Origin: an uncultured Bacteroides sp.
GTDB lineage: Bacteria; Bacteroidota; Bacteroidia; Bacteroidales; Bacteroidaceae
Direction: 5' to 3'
Length of the DNA stretch: 7,954 bases
Assembly (NCBI GenBank): GCA_900557355.1
Contig: USSR01000305.1
Coordinates: forward strand, 1 to 7,954
Position 1 is the stretch's first letter, and every line of letters starts with the position of its first letter. The notes below the pieces were generated by a model. That model worked only from the letters and a program-made list of their open reading frames with translations, was not told the origin of the DNA and searched no databases. The position numbers and the translations under genes are program-made. Below, one piece after another: positions 1-7,905 of the stretch.

Positions 1-75
1 CTAGTGAACGGACGTTTGAGCGACAGCGAACTGTTTGATAAAATCTTTGCGCCTTATCTTACCGATAATCTCTAA
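1..75 (+). CDS. 3' end of an unidentified gene (partial)
   Basis: Frame 1 is open from the window edge to a TAA at 73-75 and gives 24 C-terminal residues, ending in KIFAPYLTDNL. The segment is a mix of charged and hydrophobic residues with no motif I can assign. Its stop lies 12 bases before the dprA start, so the two are probably cotranscribed. That this is a true coding tail rests on the unbroken frame, the protein-like composition and the tight spacing. I do not recognise the family. Confidence 0.6.
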   Translation, partial: LVNGRLSDSELFDKIFAPYLTDNL

Positions 76-87
76 TCACTAACTATC

Positions 88-1206
88 GTGAATAACGACG
101 AACGTATTTGCAGTATAGCCCTCACACTTTGCCCCGGTATAGGACATATCGGGGCAAAGCGTTTAATAGACGGTATGGGCAGTGCTGCCGAAGTCTTCCG
201 TCTGCGTAAAGAATTGCCCGAACTCCTTCCCGGTGTAAGTCCCGCTGTGGTTGCTGCACTTGATAACCCTGCAGCTTTTCTACGTGCCGAACATGAGATG
301 GAATTTGTGGAGAAGAATCGCCTGACCTGCCTTACGTTAAAAGACGAATCTTATCCTTCTCGCTTGCGTGAGTGTGAAGATGCTCCGGTAGTTCTATTCT
401 TCAAGGGTAATACTGATTTCAATCGTCTTCGCGTTATTGATATGGTAGGCACCCGTAATGCTACGGAATATGGCAAACAGTTTTGTGCAGACTTTCTTCG
501 TGATTTGTCTGCTTCCTGTCCCGATGTCCTGGTTGTGAGTGGCCTGGCTTATGGCATTGATATCCACGCCCATCGTGCCGCCCTTGCCAACAACCTTTCC
601 ACAGTGGCGGTTCTTGCCCACGGGCTGGACCGTATTTATCCTTATGTCCATCGTAAAACAGCTATTGATATGTTAGAAAATGGTGGACTACTCACTGAAT
701 TCCTTACCGAAACCAATCCCGACCGTCACAATTTTGTAAGCCGCAATCGTATTGTAGCAGGTATGAGCGATGCTACCATTGTGGTAGAATCAGCCGATAA
801 AGGAGGTTCTCTTATTACAGCGGACCTTGCCGTAGGCTATCACCGTGATTGTTTTGCTGTTCCGGGACGTACTTCAGACGCATCTTCAAGAGGGTGCAAT
901 CTGCTGATACGTGATAATAAAGCCGCTCTCATTCAGTCTGCTGAAGATTTTATAGAAGCTATGGGATGGAATCCTGCCGGAGAACCCGTTAAGCCGGAAG
1001 GCATTCAACGTGATCTTTTTCCTGAATTGAGTAAAGACGAGGAATGTATTGTAGGTATTCTTACCCGCCAAGGAGATCTGCATGTCAATGCACTGGTAGT
1101 AGAAGCGGATATTCCTGTGAACCGTATGACTGGTTTGCTTTTCGAGTTGGAGATGAAAGGGGTGGTTCGTGCAATGGTGGGAGGAGTATATCATTTATTA
1201 ATGTGA
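88..1206 (+). CDS. dprA: DNA processing protein DprA
   Basis: DprA (Smf) binds single-stranded DNA in the cytoplasm and loads RecA onto it during natural transformation and related recombination. The 372-residue protein is full length for the family. Residues about 1-75 form a helical N-terminal region with a helix-hairpin-helix-like segment (PGIGHIGAKRL, 16-26). The Rossmann-like core spans about 80-295 and shows the family blocks in order: VGTRNATEYG (120-129), SGLAYGIDIHAH (151-162), AHGLDRIYP (177-185), the NFVSRNRIVAGMSDATIVVE block (215-234), GGSLITA (239-245) and FAVPGR (256-261). The C-terminal part, about 312-372, fits the DprA winged-helix domain. The start is GTG at 88; it keeps the whole N-terminal domain, and the next in-frame ATG would remove the helix-hairpin-helix. 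It follows the upstream gene by 12 bases. The next gene has its own promoter. Nothing looks broken. Confidence 0.95.
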   Translation: MNNDERICSIALTLCPGIGHIGAKRLIDGMGSAAEVFRLRKELPELLPGVSPAVVAALDNPAAFLRAEHEMEFVEKNRLTCLTLKDESYPSRLRECEDAPVVLFFKGNTDFNRLRVIDMVGTRNATEYGKQFCADFLRDLSASCPDVLVVSGLAYGIDIHAHRAALANNLSTVAVLAHGLDRIYPYVHRKTAIDMLENGGLLTEFLTETNPDRHNFVSRNRIVAGMSDATIVVESADKGGSLITADLAVGYHRDCFAVPGRTSDASSRGCNLLIRDNKAALIQSAEDFIEAMGWNPAGEPVKPEGIQRDLFPELSKDEECIVGILTRQGDLHVNALVVEADIPVNRMTGLLFELEMKGVVRAMVGGVYHLLM

Positions 1207-1210
1207 GTCG

Positions 1211-1240
1211 TCTGTAGAACGATATTTTTTCATATCTTTG
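1211..1240 (+). promoter_or_regulatory. Bacteroidota-type promoter for the HTCS gene
   Basis: TATCTTTG at 1233-1240 matches the Bacteroides -7 consensus TAnnTTTG exactly. TCTG at 1211-1214 is a one-mismatch -33 box (consensus TTTG), 18 bases upstream. Transcription would begin a few bases after 1240, leaving a leader of roughly 15-20 bases before the ATG at 1265. The element sits between the dprA stop and the HTCS start, so the regulator is likely transcribed independently. The assignment rests on the consensus only. Confidence 0.6.
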
Positions 1241-1264
1241 CTTGCGTTACCATGTCATAATGCT

Positions 1265-4200
1265 ATGAAATACCTTATTTTATGTCTGTTCCTATTATGT
1301 GGAGAATTGCTTGTATGTGCACAGCATATGCTTTCCAGACAGTTTCCTTTCTTCTATCAATTGTTTTCCAATGAAATCTTTGATATTTATCAGGACCGCA
1401 CAGGTTATCTTTGGATTGGTACTACGAATGGTCTGGCACGATATGACGGTTATGGATTACAGACTTTCCGTTCCGACTATAAAAACCTGAACTTATTAAG
1501 TGACAATTCTATCGTATGCATAACCGATAATGATGTATATGTATGGATTGCGACGAGAAAAGGTGTTAACCTCTATAATAAACAGACTTGCCAGGTCATA
1601 CCATTCCCTGATGAAAGACTCCGGAATAGGGTAATAGACTATATAGTAATTGATAAAAACGAAATCTCCTGGATAGCCTCCGGAGGAAAAATCTATAAGT
1701 GTGACTCCACTGCTCATGTTATACGCGAATATGAACTTTCTTCTGAATCGGGTAAAAGCCCTACTGTAAATTCTATATATGTAGATTCTGGAGGATCGGT
1801 ATGGGTACTTTCCTATGCAGGTTTGTTCAAATATGATCTGCATACTGACTCTTTCGTAGGCTATCCGCAACTTGAAAAAGGGAACTCATTTTTTACTATG
1901 TTCCAGGATAGCTCGGGAAACTATTGGATAGGCACATGGGGAGAAGGATTGTGGCAGTTTTTCCCGGATAAGGCAGGAGAAGAATGTTATAAGCGACACC
2001 ATGTACTGAATCCCCGAAGCGGTGAGACTGAACCTATCTTTTTCAGTATGACCCAGGATGATACTTTCGGTTATCTTTGGCTGTTATCTTATGGAGGGCT
2101 CTATGCGTTAGAATATACAGGCGAAGGGACATTGAAGCAGGTCGATATACACGATCTGGTAGATACACAGATGATGTACACCAGAATACGAAAAGACAGA
2201 GAAGGTAATTTGTGGTTGGCTTCTTATGATATGGCTTATACCATTTTCTTTGATAATTCGAATATAGATAATTATCCTTTGCGTCAGTTTAAGGAACAAA
2301 CAGGATGGGATGCCAATCTACTTAATCTTTGCTTGGATGGAGATAATGTTTTATGGATGAGCCAAGACAGATATGGACTTTGCCTGTACGATTTGTCCCG
2401 GGATGCCTTTGCAGATATCAGTAAGACGGGGAATTTGGGAGAGGCAGATATTCTGATAAAATCCTGTTCTAAATCCGGAGTGTGGGCCAGTATCCGTGGT
2501 GTTACCCGCTTGATACGGCTTACCAACCAGAATCTCAGAGTACAGGTGGCAGAAGATGTTGACCTGTCAGAATTGATAAAGAAACAAGAAATGATAAAGG
2601 GGCTGGTGGAAGATGGTGACGGTAATCTGTGGATAACTACGTGGAATAATATATATGTAAAGTGTCCTGATGTTCGGAACTTGATAACTTTGTCTTCTTT
2701 GGCTTGTGATATGCAGGGAAGAATCTGGGGGATATCAGCAGATAAACAGGTCTATCGGCTGCATTATGCTGATAATAAAATCAGTTATGAACAGAAGGGA
2801 AACCTTATGCTTTATTTCTACGAGAAAGAAGAGGTAAAGAATATATGTGTAGATGAAGAAGGCTGTTTGTGGGTAATCTCCTCTTTGGGAAAGATTTTCA
2901 AGTCTGATAAAGATAAACAGACATTAGCAAATATGTGTTTGGATGATGTCATTGATGACTGTTCCGTACTCGGGTTATTATCGAATAAAGGAAACGTCTG
3001 GATTATTACGAATAAAAAAATACTTTGTTATGATATTCGTCGGAAGATTTATACAGGTTACACTACTTCGGATGACAATATGCTGGTAGATGTTTTCAGG
3101 TACAGGGCCTTTAGTGGAGACAGTCAGGGGGGATTGTATGCCGGTGGACACCGTGGGGTTACACATATACGTTCTGTTGGTACTTCGCAGGAGAGTAAAG
3201 CTTATTCCAATCCAGTTATCACGGATGTCAAGGTAGGGGATAAAAGTATTTTCTTCCCTTATACTTCGGAGGAGAATACAGTGGAAAATATATCTCTCGA
3301 TCCGAACGACCGGAATATAGAGATATTTTTTTCTCCTCTTCAATATTCACTCAATGCCAGGTGCCGGGCTGCTTATAAACTGGAAGGGGTTGACAAAGAC
3401 TGGATTGTTTTGAATCATGATAAATATTCGGCTTTTTACAATCAGTTGAAAAGAGGGACCTATAAGTTTAGGTTGAAACTGGAATATGAACAGGGCAAAT
3501 GGACTGAAGACAGTGTATTGCTGATTCTTGAGAAGAAACCGGCTTTTTATGAGACTTGGTTTGCATATTTTGTTTATGCTCTCTTAATCGGGCTCTGCTT
3601 CTATACTGTAATCCGGCTCTACATGCGCCGCATCAGGTTGAAGAGTGAAGTCAAGCTGCAAGAAGAACTAACGCGTACGAAACTTACTTATTTCACTAAT
3701 GTTTCCCATGAATTATTGACGCCTCTCACCGTTATATCCTGTATATCTGATTATTTAGACCAGAAAGCACCGAATATGGAGCAACAAGCCGTAATGTTGA
3801 GAGCCAATGTAGATAAGTTGAAACGGCTGATACAGCAGGTGCTCGATTTCAGGAAAATGGATGTGGGGAAGTTGAAGTTGAATGTTTCTGAAGGAGAGAT
3901 TAATGAGTTCATCTTGAATATCTGTCGGATAAACTTCCTTCCTCTTGCCCTAAAGAAGAATATCACATTGGAAACTCGCATTCGGGCAGAAGAAGAATTT
4001 GGATATCTGGACTTTGACAAGTTGGATAAGATATTGCATAACCTGTTGTCCAACGCTATTAAGTATACCCCGGAGAATAAACGGATTATCGTCGAGGCAC
4101 GGACTGAAGTTTGTGAAGAAAATCATAGAATGTTGTTGTTGAAGGTGGAAGATGAGGGTATCGGGATTCCTGCCAAAGAGATAGAGCATGTCTTCACCCG

Positions 4201-5227
4201 CTTCTATAGTAGCCGTAAAAACAGGGGAATTGAATCAAATGGTATCGGGCTTTCTTTGACGAAAGACCTGGTGAATCTTCACCACGGTACTATCATGGTA
4301 GAAAGTGTTCAAGGACAAGGCACGTGTTTCACGGTAAAGTTGCCTATTGATAAGGAGAGCTACGCAGCGGATGAACTGGTGGATGAAACGATGGTCTCAT
4401 CATCTGCTCCGGACGAACAGTACTCCGAAGATTGTGCCGTTTTGTCCGATGACACGGACAAGCTCACACTGTTGCTTATTGACGATAATACCGAACTGCT
4501 CTTTATGATGAAGGAGATATTTAAGGAACGGTTCACCGTGTTGACGGCTGTAGATGGGAAGAATGCCTGGGAAAAGCTGAATAACAATGAGGTAGACGTC
4601 ATCCTGTGCGATGTCATGCTGCCCGACGTGAACGGTTGGGAGCTTTGCACACGTATCAAGGGGGATATGCGTTTTAATCATATTCCTGTCATCATACTTA
4701 CAGCGAAGAATGGTATCGACGACCGGGTGGCAAGCTATGAGGCCGGTGCGGACGGATATATTGCCAAGCCTTTTGAATTGAAGATACTCTTTGCCCGCGT
4801 GGATAACCTGATACGGTCTTCAAAGATGCGTCAGGCCGCTTTTCGTAAAGAAGAAAATATCAATCTGGAAGGACTTGCCTATCCATCGGCGGATAAACAG
4901 TTTCTGCAATCTATTATCGATAGCATAGAACAACATCTTGAAGAGTCGGAGTTCGATCTTGAACATCTTTCTACAGAAATGAATATGTCCAAATCTACCC
5001 TGTACCGCAAAATAAAGTCCATGACCGGAATGACGCCTTTAGATTTCGTGCGGAATGTCAAGATGAAACGTGCCTGTATGATGCTTCTTGCCCGGACACT
5101 AAATATTTCGGAGATTGCCTATGCCATAGGTTTCAGTAGTCCTAAATATTTTACTAAATGTTTCAAGGAAGAGTTTGGTGTTACGCCGACAGAATATTTG
5201 CAGAGGCAGGGAGAGACGAATTCCTAA
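1265..5227 (+). CDS. Hybrid two-component system sensor-regulator (HTCS)
   Basis: This single polypeptide carries a periplasmic sensor, a histidine kinase, a receiver and a DNA-binding domain; the family controls glycan-utilisation genes in Bacteroides. The ATG at 1265 gives 1320 residues starting with a signal peptide (1 to about 20, ending VCAQ). An in-frame TTG at 1238 lies inside the promoter and is rejected. Fourteen blade motifs follow (tryptophans at 50, 94, 136, 180, 221, 272, 317, 364, 407, 456, 488, 536 and 579, with Tyr625 in the last), fitting two seven-bladed propellers. Next come a Y_Y_Y domain (about 678-761) and a membrane helix (about 762-785). The kinase has the H box SHELLTPL with His815, N box Asn930, G1 DEGIGIP (963-969) and G2 NGIGLSL (992-998). 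The receiver has Asp1073/1074, phospho-acceptor Asp1116, Thr1146 and Lys1168. The AraC-type domain spans about 1213-1313. All key catalytic residues are present. The likely target is the GH2 gene downstream; the ligand cannot be read from sequence. Confidence 0.96.
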   Translation: MKYLILCLFLLCGELLVCAQHMLSRQFPFFYQLFSNEIFDIYQDRTGYLWIGTTNGLARYDGYGLQTFRSDYKNLNLLSDNSIVCITDNDVYVWIATRKGVNLYNKQTCQVIPFPDERLRNRVIDYIVIDKNEISWIASGGKIYKCDSTAHVIREYELSSESGKSPTVNSIYVDSGGSVWVLSYAGLFKYDLHTDSFVGYPQLEKGNSFFTMFQDSSGNYWIGTWGEGLWQFFPDKAGEECYKRHHVLNPRSGETEPIFFSMTQDDTFGYLWLLSYGGLYALEYTGEGTLKQVDIHDLVDTQMMYTRIRKDREGNLWLASYDMAYTIFFDNSNIDNYPLRQFKEQTGWDANLLNLCLDGDNVLWMSQDRYGLCLYDLSRDAFADISKTGNLGEADILIKSCSKSGVWASIRGVTRLIRLTNQNLRVQVAEDVDLSELIKKQEMIKGLVEDGDGNLWITTWNNIYVKCPDVRNLITLSSLACDMQGRIWGISADKQVYRLHYADNKISYEQKGNLMLYFYEKEEVKNICVDEEGCLWVISSLGKIFKSDKDKQTLANMCLDDVIDDCSVLGLLSNKGNVWIITNKKILCYDIRRKIYTGYTTSDDNMLVDVFRYRAFSGDSQGGLYAGGHRGVTHIRSVGTSQESKAYSNPVITDVKVGDKSIFFPYTSEENTVENISLDPNDRNIEIFFSPLQYSLNARCRAAYKLEGVDKDWIVLNHDKYSAFYNQLKRGTYKFRLKLEYEQGKWTEDSVLLILEKKPAFYETWFAYFVYALLIGLCFYTVIRLYMRRIRLKSEVKLQEELTRTKLTYFTNVSHELLTPLTVISCISDYLDQKAPNMEQQAVMLRANVDKLKRLIQQVLDFRKMDVGKLKLNVSEGEINEFILNICRINFLPLALKKNITLETRIRAEEEFGYLDFDKLDKILHNLLSNAIKYTPENKRIIVEARTEVCEENHRMLLLKVEDEGIGIPAKEIEHVFTRFYSSRKNRGIESNGIGLSLTKDLVNLHHGTIMVESVQGQGTCFTVKLPIDKESYAADELVDETMVSSSAPDEQYSEDCAVLSDDTDKLTLLLIDDNTELLFMMKEIFKERFTVLTAVDGKNAWEKLNNNEVDVILCDVMLPDVNGWELCTRIKGDMRFNHIPVIILTAKNGIDDRVASYEAGADGYIAKPFELKILFARVDNLIRSSKMRQAAFRKEENINLEGLAYPSADKQFLQSIIDSIEQHLEESEFDLEHLSTEMNMSKSTLYRKIKSMTGMTPLDFVRNVKMKRACMMLLARTLNISEIAYAIGFSSPKYFTKCFKEEFGVTPTEYLQRQGETNS

Positions 5228-5259
5228 GCGGAGCTATTTTACTATAATGCCTCTTCTTT

Positions 5260-5301
5260 AGGGTATAAAATCCTTTCATCAGGGTATAGAAACGTTTCAT
5301 G
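5260..5301 (+). promoter_or_regulatory. Tandem 21-bp direct repeat, putative HTCS operator
   Basis: Two adjacent 21-base units, 5260-5280 and 5281-5301, are identical at 17 of 21 positions. Both start with AGGGTATA and share TTTCAT at unit positions 15-20. AraC-family proteins typically contact two directly repeated half-sites about 21 bp apart, placing both on the same DNA face. The repeat lies in the spacer between the HTCS stop and the GH2 start, about 100 bases before the GH2 ATG, upstream of any reasonable promoter position. A much weaker third match (10 of 21, including TATAA) precedes it at 5239-5259. The repeat is seen directly; its role as the HTCS binding site is inferred. Confidence 0.65.
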
Positions 5302-5330
5302 ACAGGAATTTACCCCTCCGGCGACCTGTT

Positions 5331-5362
5331 TTTGTCCCCTCTCCTTTACTGAATATAGCTTG
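5331..5362 (+). promoter_or_regulatory. Weak candidate promoter for the GH2 gene
   Basis: TTTG at 5331-5334 matches the Bacteroides -33 box. Nineteen bases later TATAGCTTG (5354-5362) resembles the -7 box TAnnTTTG but is one base longer and imperfect. Such a start would give a leader of roughly 30 bases and put the 21-base repeats just upstream of -33, a usual position for an activator. A poor -7 box would suit an activator-dependent promoter. An alternative -7 candidate is TAAACTTG at 5379-5386, one mismatch from consensus, but it lacks a well-spaced -33 box and sits only 13 bases before the ATG. Confidence 0.3.
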
Positions 5363-5399
5363 TTTTGTCACAAGAATTTAAACTTGAGTCATAACTATT

Positions 5400-7835
5400 A
5401 TGAGAAAAGCAAGCAAGCTATTATTTTTGTGTATGGTGATGTTAGTCACCACCTTTTCGGGCGGTACACTTCGTGCATCCGGGCGTAAAATCCTTTTCAA
5501 TAAGGATTGGAAATTCCATTTGGGCATTGCGGCCAATACCGAACAGCCGGAATACAATGACAGCCGTTGGAGAGTACTCGACCTCCCCCATGACTGGAGC
5601 GTAGAACCACTACCCTTTCAGAAAGAAGGAATCACCGTCGGTCCCTTCTCGCGCATGAGCGAAGGAGACATCGACACCGGGCAGACCGTGGGCGGTGAAG
5701 GCTGGTACCGGAAAGAATTCACCCTCTCCGGAGACGATGCCGGCAAACGCATTGTCCTTTATTTCGAAGGAGTGTACAATCAATCCGAACTCTGGATAAA
5801 TGGCAAAAAGGCTAACTTCAATGCTTACGGCTATACTTCTTATAAGGTAGACATCACCCCCTATCTGAATGCTCCCGGCACCCCGAACACCATTGCCATG
5901 AAAGTGGTGAATGCAGGGCGCAACAGCCGTTGGTATGCCGGTTCGGGCATCTTCCGCCACGTGTGGCTGATGAAGACGGAGAAGCTCTATCTGGACAAGT
6001 GGGATACCTTTGTCGATGCTTCCGAACTGCAAAAGAAGGACGCTGTGATTAAGTTCTCCACTGTCATACACAACGAGGGCCTGCAAAATAAATCAGGTAA
6101 AATAGGTATTAAAATATATTCGCCTGCCGGAAACGAAGTGTTTTCAACCTCACAGGACGTGCTGCTCTCCGAAGAGACTCCGGTAGCAACATCTTTCTCC
6201 ATCAAAAAGCCCGAGTTATGGTCGGTAGACACACCGGTGCTCTACACGGCAGAAGTATCGCTGTTCTCCAACGAAAAGGAATATGATAAGATTACCGTTC
6301 CTTTCGGCATCCGCACCCTCTCTTTCTCTGCCGACAAAGGTTTCCTGTTGAACGGCAAACCTGTGAAACTGAAAGGAGGCTGCATCCATCACGACAACGG
6401 ACTGCTGGGAGCGGTTGCCATAGACCGTGCCGAAGAGCGGAAGGTGGAACTTATGAAAGCCAATGGCTACAACGCCGTCAGATGCTCTCACAACCAAGTG
6501 TCCGAACACTTTCTCGATGCCTGCGACAGGCTCGGCATGCTGGTCATTCACGAAACCTTCGACCAATGGCAAGCTGCGAAGCGTGAACAAGACTATCATC
6601 AGTTCTTTGACGAATGGAGCGACAGAGACTTGGCCGCATCTGTCCGCCGCGACCGCAACCATCCTTCCATCATCATGTGGAGCATCGGAAATGAGGTGGC
6701 ACAGCGTGCCGATGAACCCGAAGGAGACTTGATTTCCAAGAGACTGGTCGGCACCATCCGCAAATACGATACGTCCCGCTTCACAACCATAGGGTCAAAC
6801 GATTTCTGGGACCGCCGCCAGTTCACCTGGGATAAAGACTCCTATAGAATCTTCCGGAACCTGGATGTGGCAGGCTACAACTACATCTGGTGGAAATATG
6901 AAAGTGACCATGCAGCCTATCCCGACCGCGTCATTTATGGCAGCGAATCTTATCCGAAAGAAGCCGCCCAGAACTGGAATCTTGTAGAAAAGCATCCGTA
7001 TGTGATAGGCGATTTTGTCTGGACGGCTATCGACTATCTGGGTGAAGCCGGACTGGCTCATGCCTTGTACCTGGGTGAGGGCGAACACAATCCGCAATTC
7101 ATGGGTTGGCCCTGGTATAATGGCTGGTGTGGCGACATCGACCTTTGCGGTGACAAGAAGCCCCAATCTTATTATCGTGACGTGCTTTGGCGGGAACGTC
7201 CGCTGACGATGGCCGTACATGCCCCCGTTCCCGATAATAAGAAAGAAGTGGTGAATGGCTGGGGATGGCCCAACGAACTTGTAAGCTGGAACTGGAAGGG
7301 ATTGGAAGGACAAACCCTGTCAGTCAACGTATACAGCCGTTCCCCGAAAGTGAGACTCTACCTGAATGGCAAGCTGATAGGTGAGAAAGAAACCGGCAAG
7401 GAGAATTATACAGCCACCTTCGAGGTGCCTTATGAACCGGGCATTCTGAAAGCGGTGAATTCAAAAGGCAAGGAAGAATTCATATTGAAGACAGCCGGAG
7501 AGCCTGCCGCCATACGTCTGACTGCCGACCGGAATACCATCAAAGCCTGCAAGAACGACCTCTCTTACGTGAAGATAGAGCTGGTAGACAAAGACGGAAA
7601 TGTAGTTCCCGATACGTCCTTGCCCGTCAAGATAGCATGCAGTGGCAAGGGAACCGTTATTGCCGGTGGAAATGCTGCCTATGATGACATGAAAAGTTTC
7701 CGTTCGCTTACCCCCAACACATTCCGGGGAAGAGCCATCGCCATTGTTCAGCCCACGGAAGAAAAGGGCGAAATACGGGTGACGGTCTCTGCCGAAGGAA
7801 TGGAGGATGCCTCTGTACTGATACATGCCGAATGA
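5400..7835 (+). CDS. Periplasmic GH2 glycoside hydrolase, beta-galactosidase-like
   Basis: A retaining exo-glycosidase of family GH2 that removes terminal sugars from glycans. Residues 1 to about 26 form a signal peptide (MRKASK, then a hydrophobic stretch), placing it in the periplasm or at the outer membrane; no lipobox is seen. The jelly-roll sugar-binding domain spans about 29-195 (WYRKEF 102-107, GSGIFRHVWL 181-190), an Ig-like domain about 197-305, and the TIM barrel about 306-600. The acid/base is Glu432 in WSIGNE (427-432); the nucleophile is Glu516 in YGSESYP (513-519). A DUF4982-like domain (about 612-695) and a C-terminal Ig-like GH2 domain (about 700-808) follow, an architecture common in Bacteroides beta-galactosidase-like proteins. 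Two barrel blocks deviate from what I recall as usual: SHNQVSEHF (363-371) and IHETFD (383-388). Beta-galactosidase is the default label; beta-glucuronidase or another exo-activity is possible. The ATG at 5400 gives a clean signal peptide. It is likely controlled by the HTCS gene upstream. Confidence 0.93.
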   Translation: MRKASKLLFLCMVMLVTTFSGGTLRASGRKILFNKDWKFHLGIAANTEQPEYNDSRWRVLDLPHDWSVEPLPFQKEGITVGPFSRMSEGDIDTGQTVGGEGWYRKEFTLSGDDAGKRIVLYFEGVYNQSELWINGKKANFNAYGYTSYKVDITPYLNAPGTPNTIAMKVVNAGRNSRWYAGSGIFRHVWLMKTEKLYLDKWDTFVDASELQKKDAVIKFSTVIHNEGLQNKSGKIGIKIYSPAGNEVFSTSQDVLLSEETPVATSFSIKKPELWSVDTPVLYTAEVSLFSNEKEYDKITVPFGIRTLSFSADKGFLLNGKPVKLKGGCIHHDNGLLGAVAIDRAEERKVELMKANGYNAVRCSHNQVSEHFLDACDRLGMLVIHETFDQWQAAKREQDYHQFFDEWSDRDLAASVRRDRNHPSIIMWSIGNEVAQRADEPEGDLISKRLVGTIRKYDTSRFTTIGSNDFWDRRQFTWDKDSYRIFRNLDVAGYNYIWWKYESDHAAYPDRVIYGSESYPKEAAQNWNLVEKHPYVIGDFVWTAIDYLGEAGLAHALYLGEGEHNPQFMGWPWYNGWCGDIDLCGDKKPQSYYRDVLWRERPLTMAVHAPVPDNKKEVVNGWGWPNELVSWNWKGLEGQTLSVNVYSRSPKVRLYLNGKLIGEKETGKENYTATFEVPYEPGILKAVNSKGKEEFILKTAGEPAAIRLTADRNTIKACKNDLSYVKIELVDKDGNVVPDTSLPVKIACSGKGTVIAGGNAAYDDMKSFRSLTPNTFRGRAIAIVQPTEEKGEIRVTVSAEGMEDASVLIHAE

Positions 7836-7842
7836 TAGAAGC

Positions 7843-7860
7843 GGTGCCGTCGCACTCTTT
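7843..7860 (+). terminator. Weak possible terminator after the GH2 gene
   Basis: GTGC at 7844-7847 pairs with GCAC at 7852-7855 around a four-base loop, extended by one G-T wobble, and is followed by CTTT. It starts 8 bases after the GH2 stop codon. The stem is short and the T run is minimal, so this is a position-based suggestion only. Confidence 0.22.
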
Positions 7861-7905
7861 AAACACACATATATATACGTTTAACTTTAAATATATTATC
7901 ACTAG

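Noticed and set aside
1265..1330. The HTCS N-terminus as a lipoprotein signal
   Set aside because: The Cys in LLVCAQ is not preceded by a proper lipobox, and HTCS proteins are anchored by their single central membrane helix.
5364..5386. TTTG (5364-5367) and TAAACTTG (5379-5386) as the GH2 promoter pair
   Set aside because: The spacer is only 11 bases, far below the roughly 19 expected, and the leader would be only a few bases long.
6463..6732. A + strand 89-codon open frame inside the GH2 gene
   Set aside because: It overlaps the catalytic-barrel coding sequence in another frame and encodes no recognisable domain.
5610..7313. Long antisense open frames opposite the GH2 gene (5610-6086, 6216-6662, 6795-7313)
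   Set aside because: They lie wholly within a well-supported GH2 gene, have no recognisable motifs and are expected from its C/G-rich third positions.
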